This document shows positions 36,793 to 45,241 of a DNA stretch of 64,000 nt, in pieces; positions within the stretch are counted from its first letter, which is position 1, and each line of letters begins with the position of its first letter. A program made the position numbers and the translations under genes. Location: assembly GCF_003814815.1 (NCBI RefSeq), contig NZ_RKQQ01000005.1, positions 124,001-188,000 of the forward strand, given 5' to 3'. The DNA is from Salisediminibacterium halotolerans. GTDB taxonomy: Bacteria; Bacillota; Bacilli; Bacillales; Salisediminibacteriaceae. The notes under the pieces are model-generated. The model was not told where the DNA came from. It did no database searches and worked only from the letters and a program-made list of their open reading frames with translations.

Positions 36793-36808
36793 ATACCCTA
36801 ATAGGTAT
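36793..36808. promoter_or_regulatory. CsoR/CstR-type operator 2
   Basis: ATACC-CTAATA-GGTAT, 60 bases downstream of operator 1, in the leader of the same gene. Confidence 0.55.
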
Positions 36809-36832
36809 ACAAATCATAAGGAGGATGAAACG

Positions 36833-37969
36833 ATGAGTTTAAAACCGATGACAGCTGATGAAATGGGCAAAATGATTATTAACCGTGACGAGTTGTTTGT
36901 CTTAGATGTGCGTAACGAAGAGCAGTATAAAGAGTGGAGAATTACTGGAGACAGTGTAACTTCGATGAATAAGCCGTACTTCGATTTAATCGAAGGAGTG
37001 GACGAGATTCTTGATGATCTTCCGGCAGACAAACCGATTCTTGTGGCATGTGCGAAAGAAGGTTCATCTAAATTTGTCGCTGATCAAATTGTCGAGGCAA
37101 CCGGACGCGATGTCTTTTACCTTGAAGGCGGGATGAAATCGTACAGCGAAGATTTGCAGGCGGTTAAACTGGGAGACTTATCGAACGGCGGGGCGCTTTA
37201 TCAATTTGTCCGTCTCGGTAAAGGCTGTCTTTCCTATATTGCTGTCGCTAAAAACGGTGAAGCCGCGATCGTCGATGCCACGCGAATGACCGATCAATAT
37301 CTTAAATTTATCGAAGAAAACAACTTAACATTAAAACATGCGATCGACACTCATTTACATGCCGATCATATTTCCGGCGCGCGTACGCTGCGGGAAAAAA
37401 CCGGCGCGAAATATTGGCTTCCATCGAAAGATGCAGAGGAAGTTCAGTTTGATTATGAAGCATTTGAAGACGGTCAAGAGATTCAAATCGGCGACGAAGC
37501 AATCACATTAAATGCCGTGTACTCGCCGGGGCATACAATCGGCAGCACGTCGGTTATTATCGATAACGAGTATTTAATTACGGGCGATATTTTATTCGTT
37601 AAATCTATCGGGCGTCCGGATCTCGCCGGAAAAGCAGAAGATTGGGTCGGCGATCTGCGTCACTCGCTGTATGTGACGTACAAAAACCTCGATCAGAACT
37701 TGAAGGTTTTGCCGGCGCATTTTGCTCATTTTGAAGAAGTTGATGAAGCAGGCCGCGTCTTCGAAAAACTCGGCGTATTATTCGAAACAAATGACGGGCT
37801 TTTGATTCCAGACGAAGCAGAGTTCCGTGAATATGTCACCGGCAACCTCCCGCCGCAGCCGAATGCTTATCAGGAGATTCGTCAAACGAATATGGGTAAG
37901 ATCGATCCAGATCCGGAAGAGAAAACGGAAATGGAAATCGGACCGAACCGATGTGCGGTGACGGAATAA
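36833..37969 (+). CDS. Rhodanese and metallo-beta-lactamase fold protein (persulfide metabolism)
   Basis: 378 aa. An N-terminal rhodanese domain (about 1-100) carries a Cys in the active-site position (VACAKEGSS). The C-terminal MBL domain (about 115-340) has the metal motif THLHADH and further His/Asp in SPGHTIGS and LITGDILF. This pairing occurs in persulfide dioxygenases and sulfurtransferases that detoxify sulfide. In S. aureus CstB, MBL comes first; here rhodanese is first. The promoter carries two CsoR/CstR-like palindromes, supporting induction by reactive sulfur. The regulator gene is not in the window. Confidence 0.85.
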   Translation: MSLKPMTADEMGKMIINRDELFVLDVRNEEQYKEWRITGDSVTSMNKPYFDLIEGVDEILDDLPADKPILVACAKEGSSKFVADQIVEATGRDVFYLEGGMKSYSEDLQAVKLGDLSNGGALYQFVRLGKGCLSYIAVAKNGEAAIVDATRMTDQYLKFIEENNLTLKHAIDTHLHADHISGARTLREKTGAKYWLPSKDAEEVQFDYEAFEDGQEIQIGDEAITLNAVYSPGHTIGSTSVIIDNEYLITGDILFVKSIGRPDLAGKAEDWVGDLRHSLYVTYKNLDQNLKVLPAHFAHFEEVDEAGRVFEKLGVLFETNDGLLIPDEAEFREYVTGNLPPQPNAYQEIRQTNMGKIDPDPEEKTEMEIGPNRCAVTE

Positions 37970-37991
37970 GCTGATTTGCGAAATGTTGTGC

Positions 37992-38027
37992 AAGACCCGG
38001 CCATAAAGCTTAGGCCGGGTCTTTTGT
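37992..38027 (+). terminator. Terminator before the SulP gene
   Basis: AAGACCCGGCC and GGCCGGGTCTT around ten bases, with TT extension. Confidence 0.88.
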
Positions 38028-38063
38028 GATACAATGTTTTTGAAAATGCTGGGAGGTGTCTGC

Positions 38064-39734
38064 TTGCGTAACTGGATTCCGTTAATCGGTCAACTACAAG
38101 ATTATGATTTGCGTCAGGATATGAAAAGTGATTTAAATGCTGCTTTGATCGTCGCCATTATGCTGATACCTCAAGGAATGGCGTATGCGATGCTCGCCGG
38201 GCTTCCCCCGGTGATGGGCTTATACGCTTCGACAGTGCCGATTGTGATTTATGCGCTTCTCGGTTCTTCGCGGCAATTAGCCGTCGGTCCAGTGGCGATG
38301 GTGTCGCTCCTTGTTTACACAGGGGTTTCCGGTATTGCGGAGCCTGGTTCGGAGGAATATATTGCTTATGTGTTGCTCTTAGCGTTAATGGTTGGCGCGA
38401 TTCAACTGCTGCTGGGGTTATTACGCCTGGGGGCTGTGACGAAATACATTTCTCACGCGGTGATCAGCGGATTCACTTCCGCAGCGGCGATCATTATTGC
38501 TTTCAGCCAAATGGACAGTCTGCTCGGAACAGACTTAGGCGAATCGAAAAATGTCTTTATTATTATGATCGAAGCTGTTCAAAACATAGGAAACATCCAG
38601 GCCGAGACGTTTTTCATCGGTTTGGCAAGTATCATTGTGTTGTTTTTGATGAAAAAGTATACACCGAAAATCCCCGGACCGCTTACAGTAGTCGTTTTGT
38701 CGATTGCCGCGGTGCAACTGTTTAATCTCGAGCAGACAGGTGTAGAGGTTGTCGGTGAGATTCCCGGTGGTCTTCCCGGGTTAACAATTCCGGCGATGTC
38801 GGCTGACGCCGTTTTAACGCTTTTGCCGATCGCAGTGACGATTTCATTAATCGGTTTTGTGGAGTCGTATGCGATGGCCAAAGTGATTGCAACGAGGGAA
38901 CGCTATGCAGTTCATCCTGATCAGGAATTGCGCGCACTCGGGGCGGCAAACATCGGAACAGGGTTCTTTTCCGGTTTTCCTGTCACCGGCGGATTTTCCC
39001 GCTCGGCAGTGAATTATGACTCTGGAGCAAAAACCGGCTTAGCAGGCATGATGACGGCTGTATTTGTAATATTGACCTTATTATTTTTCACATCCTGGTT
39101 TTATTATTTGCCGCAAGCGGTGTTGGCGGCGATCATTATCGTCGCCGTCTACGGACTGATCGATGTAAAAGAGCCGAAGCATTTGTGGCAGGTAAAACGG
39201 GCTGATGCTGTTACGCTTGCGGTCACGTTTATCGCGACGCTTGCGGTCGGGATTGAAGCGGGGATTATAACAGGCGTCGGTTTTTCGCTGACAGTTTTTC
39301 TCTACCGGAGCGGCAAACCGCACATGGCTGAACTCGGATATTTAGAGTCCGAAGGGGTATACCGCAACATTAAACGGTTTCCGCAAGCGAAAACGGATGA
39401 CGATAAACTTATTATCCGGATCGACGCGCCGATTTATTTTGCGAACATGGCTTACATCGAAGAGCAGCTCCGTCACTATATGCTGGAGCATCCGCGATTA
39501 ACGCATGTAATTTTTGATTTTTCTTCAGTCAATGACATTGATGCGGTTGCAGTGGATGAACTGGAAAAATGGCTCGATCACCATGGTTCCAGAGGGATCC
39601 GTTTCTATTTTGTCACCGTTCACGGTCCGGTTCGCGACATCTTTAAACGCGCCGGCTGGGATGAAAAATTCGCCGGCAGCCTGTATTACCGTGATATTAA
39701 TGAGGCGCATAAAGCTGCCTCCAGTTATTCATAA
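38064..39734 (+). CDS. SulP-family anion transporter with STAS domain
   Basis: 556 aa. The membrane part (about 1-410) has the SulP signature region PQGMAYAMLAGLPPVMGLYA; the cytoplasmic STAS domain (about 430-545) includes HVIFDFSSVNDIDAVAVDEL. SulP proteins move sulfate, bicarbonate, dicarboxylates or related anions. The location after the rhodanese-MBL gene could mean a sulfur oxyanion, but a terminator lies between and bicarbonate uptake is equally possible. TTG 38064 lies seven bases after GGAGG. Confidence 0.87.
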   Translation: MRNWIPLIGQLQDYDLRQDMKSDLNAALIVAIMLIPQGMAYAMLAGLPPVMGLYASTVPIVIYALLGSSRQLAVGPVAMVSLLVYTGVSGIAEPGSEEYIAYVLLLALMVGAIQLLLGLLRLGAVTKYISHAVISGFTSAAAIIIAFSQMDSLLGTDLGESKNVFIIMIEAVQNIGNIQAETFFIGLASIIVLFLMKKYTPKIPGPLTVVVLSIAAVQLFNLEQTGVEVVGEIPGGLPGLTIPAMSADAVLTLLPIAVTISLIGFVESYAMAKVIATRERYAVHPDQELRALGAANIGTGFFSGFPVTGGFSRSAVNYDSGAKTGLAGMMTAVFVILTLLFFTSWFYYLPQAVLAAIIIVAVYGLIDVKEPKHLWQVKRADAVTLAVTFIATLAVGIEAGIITGVGFSLTVFLYRSGKPHMAELGYLESEGVYRNIKRFPQAKTDDDKLIIRIDAPIYFANMAYIEEQLRHYMLEHPRLTHVIFDFSSVNDIDAVAVDELEKWLDHHGSRGIRFYFVTVHGPVRDIFKRAGWDEKFAGSLYYRDINEAHKAASSYS

Positions 39735-39741
39735 ATGCGCT

Positions 39742-39767
39742 GACCGCCTGCTATATAGCAGGCGGTC
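39742..39767. terminator. Hairpin left of repeat copy 2
   Basis: GACCGCCTGC and GCAGGCGGTC around TATATA, seven bases after the SulP stop. No T run. The same stem is repeated at 40043. Confidence 0.7.
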
Positions 39768-40042
39768 AGACTGCAGACGAGCTAGTATTTTGACGTAAGC
39801 CGCTCAGCCGCTAACCTCCGCTTGCCCCGGGCAAGGACTCAGCTAGGATTCGGCGGTCTCGTACCGCCGAATCCGGATCTTCGTCTCTTGCTTTCCCGGA
39901 GGCGTCGGAGGAAGTGGCTGCGCGGCTTTCTTGCTTTCCAGAACAATACTGAAATCGCGCTGTTTAAAACGAGCGCAATGCTTCGTCATCCGGTCTTTAA
40001 ACAAGATAACATCTGACGATCTCATGATGTTCTCTATGTTCT
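39768..40042 (+). repeat. Dispersed intergenic repeat, copy 2 (long form)
   Basis: The core runs from CAGACTGCAGACGAG through TTTTGACGTAAGCC (39789-39802) and CCTCCGCTTGCCCCGGGCAA to GTCGGAGGAAGTGGCTGCG (39904-39922). Between them lies the central module with a perfect GATTCGGCGGT...ACCGCCGAATC hairpin around 39847-39873. Outer arms AAGCCGCTCAGCCGCT and AGTGGCTGCGCGGCTT are inverted repeats. About 80 bases of unrelated sequence follow before the right-hand hairpin. Confidence 0.8.
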
Positions 40043-40070
40043 GACCGCCTGCTCCAGAAAGCAGGCGGTC
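40043..40070. terminator. Hairpin right of repeat copy 2
   Basis: GACCGCCTGC and GCAGGCGGTC around TCCAGAAA: the same stem as at 39742 with another loop. It lies downstream of the convergent minus-strand gene ending at 40121. Confidence 0.7.
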
Positions 40071-40120
40071 ATTGCTGTTTTAAACTCTAATAGCTTTCGT
40101 TTTCTTGTGCAATAAACTGT

Positions 40121-40834
40121 TTATTCTGCGCTTGAACGATGGATGCGGACATCGTGGTTTTGGGCGGCTTGACCGCCGCTTACGCCGGTGTCCGGCGGTA
40201 CCTGGAGGTGAATCATCATCGGTTCCGGCTCGATGTTAAACGGTTCGACAATCGGCTGGCGGTCGCGGACAAACTGATTGACGGCAAAATCGTTTGTATA
40301 CGAGGTGAGCGAAACAGAAGCACGCTCTTCGGCAAGGAAAATGAGGTCGCCATTTTGAACGTTGTATTCTGCTTCCGGGAACACATGGGTCATATCCTGT
40401 CCTTCGATGGATATAAGCGGATAGACATGAAAAATCTCCACTTCGTTTTCCAAACCGTCATTTTCTTCAACGAATAAATGAATGTCGGCAAACCCGTCTA
40501 CATGCGGCTGAAACTGTAAAGATTCAGCATCAAAAGCGAGTGAGAACGCATCAGTGCGGGTCGCTTCATCCAGCGTTTCAAAATCACCTTCATACGTCCA
40601 TTGTTCCAAATCGTCTTCTGAAGGCAATTCCTCTGCTTCATGAGACAGACCATCTTCGCTGTACGTATTAAAAGCGATCGATACCGGCGCGATGAGCAGT
40701 AAAAGAAAGAGATAAATGAAGAAACTTTTAACGGTTCGGTCTGCTCCGCTTGTTTTCCAGGGAAGAAGATGATAACGGAAAATAAAAAAACCGGCGATCA
40801 TCACTAAAATGATCCAAAAAAGAAGTTCGATCAT
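40121..40834 (-). CDS. Membrane-anchored protein of the ABC cluster, unknown function
   Basis: 237 aa. Two transmembrane helices at the N-terminus (about 3-20 and 35-55) and an acidic outside domain of about 180 residues. I do not recognise the family. ATG 40834 has TTGGAGGTG upstream and overlaps the stop of the permease gene by four bases (ATGA), so it belongs to the ABC operon and may act as an accessory or substrate-sensing subunit. Confidence 0.75.
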   Translation of the reverse strand: MIELLFWIILVMIAGFFIFRYHLLPWKTSGADRTVKSFFIYLFLLLLIAPVSIAFNTYSEDGLSHEAEELPSEDDLEQWTYEGDFETLDEATRTDAFSLAFDAESLQFQPHVDGFADIHLFVEENDGLENEVEIFHVYPLISIEGQDMTHVFPEAEYNVQNGDLIFLAEERASVSLTSYTNDFAVNQFVRDRQPIVEPFNIEPEPMMIHLQVPPDTGVSGGQAAQNHDVRIHRSSAE

Positions 40835-41565
40835 CTTCTCACCTCCAAGGTTCTTGTCAAAGAATAGACAGCGCTCCACATAATCACTGCGGCTGTAATA
40901 ACTTTCAATGCGAAAATGATCAAACTGGATTCATTCACAAAAAAACTGTAAACCGATTCTAAAGCGCCGCTTGCAATTGGAATACCGAATAATACGGCGG
41001 CTAAAAAAGCAATGATAACAATGCGTAAAAATTTACTTACTTGAAACAGCCAGCCGATCAAATAACTGATCGATGCAATCAAGAAGAGATATAACGTAAT
41101 GCCGGCTGTTCCGATTAAAAACTCTCCCGGTGAGAGCGGATGGCCGACAGCGAGGTCGATATCGAGAGCGATTAAGTGAGAGAGCTGAATAATATACGTC
41201 GTCAGCATCGCAGTGACCGCGCCGGCGATACTTGCCAGGAACAGAAACGATGCGTTGGCAGCGTGACTCGTCAATCGCGTCGTGATAAACGTGTAATCAT
41301 CCGCTTCATAAGCACGGGTTGTGATGATAAAGGCAGAAATCGCAATCCAGAGAAAGGTTGCAATAATGATGAACGCCGCGTTATAGGTCGTATAGTGTAA
41401 ATTGAGCGGACCCGGTTCCGTCATGCTTCCTCCGCCGGTCCCGCCGAACGCAGCTGCAACTGCTAAAATTTGCACGATCATCAAGGTCCAGATCATCCCT
41501 GAAAATCCGCGAATTTTATACTTGAGCTGCTTAGCAATGATTGCCGGTGTGTTAATGTGCGTCAT
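40831..41565 (-). CDS. ABC transporter permease-like membrane protein
   Basis: 244 aa with six hydrophobic segments (around 22-42, 62-82, 105-130, 145-170, 180-200 and 215-235). The size and the neighbouring ATPase suggest an ABC-2-type exporter permease, although no sequence motif proves it. It overlaps the ATPase gene by 14 bases and the next gene by four, so the three are translated as one unit. Confidence 0.75.
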   Translation of the reverse strand: MTHINTPAIIAKQLKYKIRGFSGMIWTLMIVQILAVAAAFGGTGGGSMTEPGPLNLHYTTYNAAFIIIATFLWIAISAFIITTRAYEADDYTFITTRLTSHAANASFLFLASIAGAVTAMLTTYIIQLSHLIALDIDLAVGHPLSPGEFLIGTAGITLYLFLIASISYLIGWLFQVSKFLRIVIIAFLAAVLFGIPIASGALESVYSFFVNESSLIIFALKVITAAVIMWSAVYSLTRTLEVRR

Positions 41566-42454
41566 CGTCAGTCCTCCCTGCAGCGGTTCGGCTTAAATAG
41601 CGGACGGCTTCTTGCAAAGTGACCTGTTCAATATCGACGGAAAAAGACTCGGCATCTTCAGCTTGCGGGGATTCGGTATATACAGCGGCAAAGACCGAAC
41701 CGTCCGGAAGCTTCTCACGGTACAACTCTGTTTTACCGCCAAGGTATGCTTCAACAGAACGGGCGTCCCCGCTGACTTTTAAGACGTGATGACGGATATC
41801 TGCGACAGGGCGGTTCAATAACAGCCGGCCTTGGTCCATCATCAGAATATCCTCTAATAACTCATCGATTTCTGAAATGTGATGAGAGGAAAGGAAAATC
41901 GTTCGCGGGACACTGTTGTATTCGCGTTTTAGCCAATGATAGAATTCTTGTCTGACCGTTTCGTCCATGCCGACAGTCGGTTCATCGAAGAGCGTGATGG
42001 GACAGCGGGAAGCAAGCCCGATCACAGCATGAAAGGAGCTTTTCATTCCTTTAGACAGTTCTTGATGCCGTGCATCGCCGGGAAGACGAAAGCTTTGCAT
42101 CAAATCTTGAGCGACAGATGCTGACCAATTGGGATAAAATGTTGCTGCCGTATGTAAAATTTCATTCAGCTGCAGAGAAGACGGAAAGGACATTTCGTCA
42201 TCAACAAATATTGAATTAGCCGAGACGGTTAAATTGTTGAACGGGCGGACGCCAAAGACTTCAACAGTTCCGCTGGAAGGACGCTTGAAACCGGCGATCA
42301 CTTGCATGAGCGTAGTTTTTCCGGAACCGTTGCGTCCGACCACACCGTTAATCGTATGACGGGCGGTTTCGAAAGTAATATTATCAAGTGCGAGGTCAGC
42401 TTCGCGCGGACCGAATTTTTTTGTGACGTTGTTGAATTTCACGGCAGTTTCCAT
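41552..42454 (-). CDS. ABC transporter ATP-binding protein
   Basis: 300 aa. Walker A GRNGSGKTTL (about residues 39-48), a deviating signature LSKGMKSSF in place of LSGGQ, Walker B ITLFDEPTVGMD and a switch His in LSSHHISEIDE. The overall shape is that of YtrB-like ATPases of Bacillus antibiotic-responsive exporters. No GntR (YtrA) regulator is next to it. The C-terminal 80 residues form a small extra domain. Confidence 0.88.
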   Translation of the reverse strand: METAVKFNNVTKKFGPREADLALDNITFETARHTINGVVGRNGSGKTTLMQVIAGFKRPSSGTVEVFGVRPFNNLTVSANSIFVDDEMSFPSSLQLNEILHTAATFYPNWSASVAQDLMQSFRLPGDARHQELSKGMKSSFHAVIGLASRCPITLFDEPTVGMDETVRQEFYHWLKREYNSVPRTIFLSSHHISEIDELLEDILMMDQGRLLLNRPVADIRHHVLKVSGDARSVEAYLGGKTELYREKLPDGSVFAAVYTESPQAEDAESFSVDIEQVTLQEAVRYLSRTAAGRTDDDAH

Positions 42455-42651
42455 TAGCGGACGCTCCCTTGCTCATCGATTTACGTACCCGTTTTGTGAG
42501 GAAAAATTTATTGTATCTGCTATTTTACGTGACGCCGCACAAATGTCAATCAGCGCGGGCGCGGACGAGTTTTGAGCAAATCTGATTGGACTGTTTCACG
42601 GCTCAATCTACAAAAGAACTATTGAATGTTTTACTGTTCTCAGATAGAATT

Positions 42652-42667
42652 GCACAATATATAAGGT
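42652..42667. promoter_or_regulatory. NrdR-like box 1
   Basis: GCACAATATATAAGGT agrees at 13 of 16 positions with the NrdR consensus ACACWATATATWGTGT. Confidence 0.6.
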
Positions 42668-42682
42668 TATGAGTATTTAAAA

Positions 42683-42698
42683 AATCTATATATAGTAT
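42683..42698. promoter_or_regulatory. NrdR-like box 2
   Basis: AATCTATATATAGTAT agrees at 13 of 16 positions with the NrdR consensus. It lies exactly 31 bp from box 1, the usual three-helical-turn spacing. Confidence 0.6.
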
Positions 42699-42702
42699 TG
42701 AG

Positions 42703-42865
42703 GATTGAAATGAAGGTGCCGCAGGCTTAATAGGGAATCCGGTGCAAAGCCGGAACTGTCCCCGCAACTGTGAGGCGGACGAAATGAGCGACCCACTGCA
42801 TGTTGACGATGCGGGAAGGACTCAAAGTAGGAAGATGCCGAGTCAGGAGACCTGCCTTTGTTTCA
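42703..42865 (+). ncRNA. Cobalamin riboswitch upstream of nrdA
   Basis: Carries the class hallmarks in order: GGTGCC, AATAGGGAAT, CCGGTGCAAAGCCGG, ACTGTCCCCGCAACTGTG (B12 box region), GCGGGAAGG, GTAGGAAGATGCC, GAGTCAGGAGACCTGCC. In this class, adenosylcobalamin binding shuts off expression. The 3' limit is approximate. Confidence 0.95.
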
Positions 42866-42921
42866 GATGTTAGTAATCTCCGGGGGCTGAGATTGCGGGA
42901 CAGGACTCCATGAAGAGCGTG

Positions 42922-42950
42922 ATTCGCCTGGGAAAAATGAGGCGAATACT
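42922..42950 (+). promoter_or_regulatory. Hairpin in the riboswitch expression platform
   Basis: ATTCGCCT and AGGCGAAT around ten bases, between the aptamer and the terminator. It may take part in switching. Confidence 0.4.
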
Positions 42951-42982
42951 CGTGCAATGGCAGACTGAATCGCAAAACGCTC

Positions 42983-43012
42983 CCTTCCGGATTCATTTCC
43001 GGAAGGTTTTTT
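42983..43012 (+). terminator. Riboswitch-controlled terminator before nrdA
   Basis: CCTTCCGG and CCGGAAGG around eight bases, followed by six T, ending 28 bases before the nrdA start. Confidence 0.9.
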
Positions 43013-43040
43013 AATGTTCAATTACAGGGAGGCATCAATT

Positions 43041-45224
43041 ATGGTTCAGGTACTGCAAGGACGAACGGACGAGTTAAAAGAGCGGTTTCCGCATTTAAGC
43101 TGGGACCGATTTGAACGAAAGGCCGCCGGTTTAGCAGATGGCAATGATCAACGAGCGGTTCTATACGCGTTAGATGAAATGACAGATGAAGAGGCGGATT
43201 GGACGTATGTGGCGGCTGCTTTTGCCCTGGATGACATGTATCAGGAAGCTGAACGCGTTCGCGGTCACGTTCCTTATCAGTCTTATCCTGAATGGGTGCA
43301 AAGAAAAGTTGCTGACGGACGGCTCGATCCTGTCTTAACTGAGAAATACAGCGCGGATGAATTAGCAGCGGCCGCTTCGATGATTGAAGCGGACCGTGAT
43401 TTGAAGTTTACGTATATCGGGCTGAAAACGTTGGCTGACCGTTATTTATTGCGTAGCTTTGACGGCAGCCTGGAAGAACTGCCGCAAGAGCGCTGGCTGA
43501 CGATCGCGCTTATTTTGATGCAGGATGAAGCGAAAAATCAACGGCTCGGTTATGTGCGTGAAGCTTATTGGGCTTTATCGAACCTGTATATGACAGTAGC
43601 AACTCCGACGTTAGCGAATGCCGGGAAGACGCACGGTCAGCTGTCGAGCTGTTTTATCGACACGGTCGATGATGATTTGCGGGGGATTTTTGACAGCAAT
43701 ACTGATGCTGCGACGGTGAGTAAAAACGGCGGCGGACTCGGGCTTTATCTCGGAAAAATCCGCAGCCGCTCATCATCGATTCGCGGTCATCCCGGCGTGT
43801 CGTCCGGGGTAATTCCGTGGATGAAGCAGCTGAACAACACCGCTGTCAGTGTCGATCAGCTCGGCCAGCGCCAGGGTGCGATTGCTGTTTATCTCGATGT
43901 TTGGCATAAAGATATTTTCTCCTTTTTGGACGCGAAGTTAAACAACGGCGACGAACGCCAGCGAACGCACGATTTATTTACCGGCGTGACGCTGCCGGAC
44001 CTGTTTATGGAAAAGGCCGAGGCGCGCGAGCCGTGGTATTTGTTTGATCCTCATGAAGTGCGAGAGTTGATGGGATTTTCACTGGAAGATGCGTACGATG
44101 AAGAGATCGGAGCAGGATCGTTTCGGGAAAAATACGAGGCGTGCGTCAACACAGAAGAACTCTCGAAAGACAAGGTTGAAGCGATCGATATCCTCAAACG
44201 GATCATGGTCAGCCAGCTTGAAACGGGAACGCCGTATATGTTTTACCGCGACACAGTCAACCGGCTGAACGCGAACAATCATGCCGGAATGATTTACGGA
44301 TCGAACCTTTGCACGGAAATCACCCAGAATATGAGTCCGACGGTTATCAGCGAAGAAGAAACGGAAGACGGTCAAATTAAAATCACGAAAGATCCGGGCG
44401 ATTACGTCGTCTGCAATTTAAGTTCGATCTCGCTTGCTTCCGCTGTCAGCGACAATGCACTCGAACGGCTGATCCCGATTCAAGTGCGCATGCTCGATAA
44501 TGTGATTGACGTCAATCAGATCCCGGTGCCGCAAGCGAAACTGACGAACGGAAAATACCGCCCGATCGGGCTCGGGACGTTCGGCTGGCATCACCTGCTT
44601 GCGAAGAAAAAGATTAATTGGGAGTCCGAGGAAGCAGTATCGTATGCGGATGAACTGTACGAACAAATCCATTACTTGACGCTGAAAGCAAGTGCGGAAC
44701 TGGCAGAAGAAAAAGGAGCGTATTCGCAGTTTGCCGGCTCGGATTTTGCGACAGGCGCTTATTTTTCAAAACGAGGTTTAACGGATCCGAACTGGCAGCA
44801 GCTGCAAGCAGACATTCAGGCGAAGGGGCTTCGAAACGGCTACTTAATGGCGGTCGCGCCAAACGCGAGCACGTCTTTAATCGCCGGATCAAGCGCATCG
44901 ATCGATCCGATTTTCAAAAAAATGTACGCCGAAGAGAAGAAAAACTTCAAAATTCCTGTGACCGCGCCGGAGCTGTCGGCTGAAACAACGTGGTACTACA
45001 AACCGGCGCATTTGATTGACCAGCATTGGAGCATCCGCCAGAATGCGAAGCGGCAAAAGCACATTGACCAAGCGATCTCATTTAACTTGTACGTCCCGCA
45101 TTCGATCAAAGCGAAAGAATTGCTCGATCTTCATTTAGATGCTTGGAAGCAAGGGTTAAAAACGACGTATTACGTCCGCTCAACGTCAACGGAAATCGAA
45201 GACTGTGACAGCTGCTCGAGTTAA
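43041..45224 (+). CDS. nrdA: Class I ribonucleoside-diphosphate reductase, alpha subunit
   Basis: 727 aa. Reduces ribonucleotides to deoxyribonucleotides. The substrate-site cysteines are seen in QLSSCFID, the thiyl radical Cys in SNLCTEI, and the partner in VVCNLSS; the C-terminal shuttle pair is CDSC. The N-terminus goes straight into the helical domain, and no ATP-cone (V-x-KRDG-type start) is visible, so overall activity control by dATP through a cone is not expected. ATG 43041 follows CAGGGAGG; the in-frame ATG 43014 sits on the terminator. No nrdI is nearby. Confidence 0.93.
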   Translation: MVQVLQGRTDELKERFPHLSWDRFERKAAGLADGNDQRAVLYALDEMTDEEADWTYVAAAFALDDMYQEAERVRGHVPYQSYPEWVQRKVADGRLDPVLTEKYSADELAAAASMIEADRDLKFTYIGLKTLADRYLLRSFDGSLEELPQERWLTIALILMQDEAKNQRLGYVREAYWALSNLYMTVATPTLANAGKTHGQLSSCFIDTVDDDLRGIFDSNTDAATVSKNGGGLGLYLGKIRSRSSSIRGHPGVSSGVIPWMKQLNNTAVSVDQLGQRQGAIAVYLDVWHKDIFSFLDAKLNNGDERQRTHDLFTGVTLPDLFMEKAEAREPWYLFDPHEVRELMGFSLEDAYDEEIGAGSFREKYEACVNTEELSKDKVEAIDILKRIMVSQLETGTPYMFYRDTVNRLNANNHAGMIYGSNLCTEITQNMSPTVISEEETEDGQIKITKDPGDYVVCNLSSISLASAVSDNALERLIPIQVRMLDNVIDVNQIPVPQAKLTNGKYRPIGLGTFGWHHLLAKKKINWESEEAVSYADELYEQIHYLTLKASAELAEEKGAYSQFAGSDFATGAYFSKRGLTDPNWQQLQADIQAKGLRNGYLMAVAPNASTSLIAGSSASIDPIFKKMYAEEKKNFKIPVTAPELSAETTWYYKPAHLIDQHWSIRQNAKRQKHIDQAISFNLYVPHSIKAKELLDLHLDAWKQGLKTTYYVRSTSTEIEDCDSCSS

Positions 45225-45241
45225 GAAAGGAGTCTTAGACA

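Noticed and set aside
39768-40042. Repeat copy 2 as a coding gene (short plus-strand frame 39822-40016)
   Set aside because: The frame follows the repeat and ends at different places in other copies; no ribosome binding site.
42862-42982. A second aptamer behind the cobalamin riboswitch
   Set aside because: The GGGGGCTGAGA piece is isolated; the region is better explained as the expression platform of the first riboswitch.
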